Source of the DNA: Pseudomonas sp.
GTDB taxonomy: Bacteria > Pseudomonadota > Gammaproteobacteria > Pseudomonadales > Pseudomonadaceae
NCBI GenBank assembly: GCA_029240955.1
Contig: JARDZH010000063.1
Span: 1-7,975, forward strand
Length of the DNA stretch: 7,975 nucleotides
Direction: 5' to 3'
In this document: positions 7,186 to 7,975 of the stretch, piece by piece
Layout of the letters: the number at the start of each line of letters is the position of its first letter
How positions within the stretch are numbered: position 1 is the first letter of the stretch
Position numbers and translations under genes: made by a program
Notes under the pieces: generated by a model
Seen by the model: the letters and a program-made list of their open reading frames with translations, nothing else
Told to the model about the DNA's origin: nothing
Databases searched by the model: none

Positions 7186-7803
7186 ATGGCTCTACTGAAT
7201 AAAGAAGAACAACGTCAGGTTGCAGAAGCGATCGATCGCGTCGAGCAGCGCACCGATGCCGAGCTGGTGACGGTACTCGCAGCGCGGGCCGACGATTATG
7301 CGTACATGCCGCTCATCTGGGCGGGTGTCATCGGCCTGCTGGTGCCGGGCATCATCAATTACGGCGTCGAATGGCTCGATGCCAACGAGCTGCTGCTCGC
7401 GCAGATGATGACCTTCATACTAGTGGCATTGCTGTGCCGCATTCCCGTGGTCACGACGTTGCTGGTGCCTGCTTCGGTGCGTCGCTGGCGCGCGGGGAAC
7501 CTGGCGCGGCGGCAGTTTCTCGAACAGAACCTGCACAAGGCGCAGGACGGCACCGGCATTCTGGTGTTCGTCAGCGAGGCCGAGCGTTACGTCGAAATTC
7601 TGGTGGATCATGGCATCGCCAGCCGTCTGCACAACGACACCTGGAAGGCCATGATCGATGTTTTCACCCAGCAGGTTCGCGACGGCCAGACGCTGCAGGG
7701 GTTTCTGGGCTGTATCCATGCCTGTGGCGAATTGCTGGCCGACCACGTACCGGTGACGCACAGCCGCGGCGAGTTTCCAAACCGCCTGGTGATATTGGGC
7801 TAG
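7186..7803 (+). CDS. TPM-family membrane protein with two central spans
   Basis: A 205-residue protein starting at ATG 7186. There is no cleavable signal peptide. Residues 1-40 are hydrophilic and begin the TPM fold (EEQRQVAEAIDRVEQRTDAELVTVLA). Two hydrophobic stretches follow at about 41-60 and 70-96, so the TPM sequence is split by a membrane hairpin. The rest of the TPM-like domain runs from about 98 to 187, with GTGILVFVSEAERYVEILVD (122-141), the start of a helix at DTWKAMIDVF (151-160) and DGQTLQGFLGCIHACGELLA (166-185). Both hydrophilic parts are probably on the same side, most likely the cytoplasm, because arginines R99, R100 and R102 follow the second span. The two TPM proteins may act together in the envelope; no enzymatic activity can be assigned from the sequence. 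Proteins of this shape usually stand directly after a YgcG-like gene, as here. Confidence 0.85.
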   Translation: MALLNKEEQRQVAEAIDRVEQRTDAELVTVLAARADDYAYMPLIWAGVIGLLVPGIINYGVEWLDANELLLAQMMTFILVALLCRIPVVTTLLVPASVRRWRAGNLARRQFLEQNLHKAQDGTGILVFVSEAERYVEILVDHGIASRLHNDTWKAMIDVFTQQVRDGQTLQGFLGCIHACGELLADHVPVTHSRGEFPNRLVILG

Positions 7804-7828
7804 CCGTTCTCGGTGAATAGTCTGCCGA

Positions 7829-7856
7829 AGCGATGCAGTAAGCAGCGATGTAGTAA
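7829..7856 (+). repeat. Imperfect tandem 13-bp direct repeat, period 15
   Basis: AGCGATGCAGTAA (7829-7841) is followed by AGCGATGTAGTAA (7844-7856), 12 of 13 bases identical. It lies just downstream of the second TPM gene, outside any gene. It is probably a slippage duplication; no role is evident. Confidence 0.6.
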
Positions 7857-7887
7857 ATAGTTATGTCTGCCCGCAACGCTACAGGCT

Positions 7888-7893
7888 TAAAAT
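7888..7893 (+). promoter_or_regulatory. Candidate -10 element upstream of the last gene
   Basis: TAAAAT matches the sigma-70 -10 consensus at five of six positions and sits 50 bp before the start at 7943 in an otherwise GC-rich stretch. No good -35 hexamer is found 16-18 bp upstream, so the assignment is tentative. It would give the last gene a promoter separate from the TPM pair. Confidence 0.35.
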
Positions 7894-7914
7894 GCCGCCC
7901 TGATTTTTTCGCGT

Positions 7915-7934
7915 CCTCGTCGGGGCGCCCGAGG
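7915..7934 (+). promoter_or_regulatory. Inverted repeat overlapping the ribosome binding site of the last gene
   Basis: CCTCG (7915-7919) can pair with CGAGG (7930-7934), whose GAGG is the Shine-Dalgarno for ATG 7943. An alternative small stem CGGG/CCCG (7921-7924 and 7928-7931) competes with it. The stems are short and the sequence is GC-rich, so this may be chance. Confidence 0.3.
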
Positions 7935-7942
7935 CGATATCG

Positions 7943-7975
7943 ATGTCCGAGACCACCCCATCCCTGTCTGCGGCA
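7943..7975 (+). CDS. Start of an unidentified gene (partial, cut by the right edge)
   Basis: ATG 7943 is preceded by GAGG (7931-7934) at 8 nt spacing and opens a frame reading MSETTPSLSAA to the window end. Eleven codons are too few to name the product. The polar start does not look like a signal peptide. It probably has its own promoter, given the -10-like hexamer at 7888 and the 139-bp gap after the TPM pair. Confidence 0.6.
   Translation, partial: MSETTPSLSAA

Noticed and set aside
7664..7876. A 70-residue minus-strand frame at the end of the second TPM gene.
   Set aside because: It overlaps a convincing gene in antisense and has no ribosome binding site or recognisable sequence.

Overview
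The window is a GC-rich chromosomal segment that reads as Pseudomonas, most likely close to the P. syringae group. This is judged from the protein sequences, the G/C-rich third positions and the gene types; no rRNA or marker gene is present to confirm it. I see no insertion sequence, phage gene, tRNA, CRISPR array or other sign of recent transfer. Coding density is high and every gene except the two cut by the window edges looks intact.

Left two thirds (1-6194), all on the minus strand, reading right to left: bglX (periplasmic GH3 beta-glucosidase, 768 aa), then a 61-bp gap, then a DctB-like membrane histidine kinase (598 aa), whose last 7 bases overlap the start of a DctD-like sigma-54-dependent response regulator (444 aa). 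After a 48-bp gap comes the N-terminal part of a PAS-domain sensor protein that runs off the left edge. The kinase and regulator form an obvious two-component pair. The kinase has a periplasmic double-Cache-type sensor between two membrane spans and should phosphorylate Asp53 of the regulator, which would then activate sigma-54 promoters elsewhere. Neither the DctA/DctPQM transporter nor a convincing -24/-12 promoter is visible here, so the regulon lies outside the window and the ligand (C4-dicarboxylate, acidic amino acid or 2-oxoglutarate) cannot be settled.

Middle (6195-6448): a 254-bp divergent intergenic region between bglX and the right-hand genes. It holds inverted repeats, a weak promoter candidate and a strong ribosome binding site for a TTG start.

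Right part (6449-7803), plus strand: two consecutive TPM-domain genes. The first is an exported, C-terminally anchored protein of the YgcG type with a glycine-rich tail. The second is a shorter TPM-family protein with two central membrane spans. They are 26 bp apart and surely co-transcribed. In many proteobacteria such a pair follows lemA, which is absent here. After a 139-bp spacer with a -10-like hexamer and small repeats, another plus-strand gene begins at 7943 and is cut off after 11 codons.

Nothing here amounts to a new biological system. The points worth a second look are the linkage of a beta-glucosidase to an organic-acid-type two-component system, a 12-bp hairpin abutting the dctB start, structured intergenic sequences, and the TPM pair without lemA.
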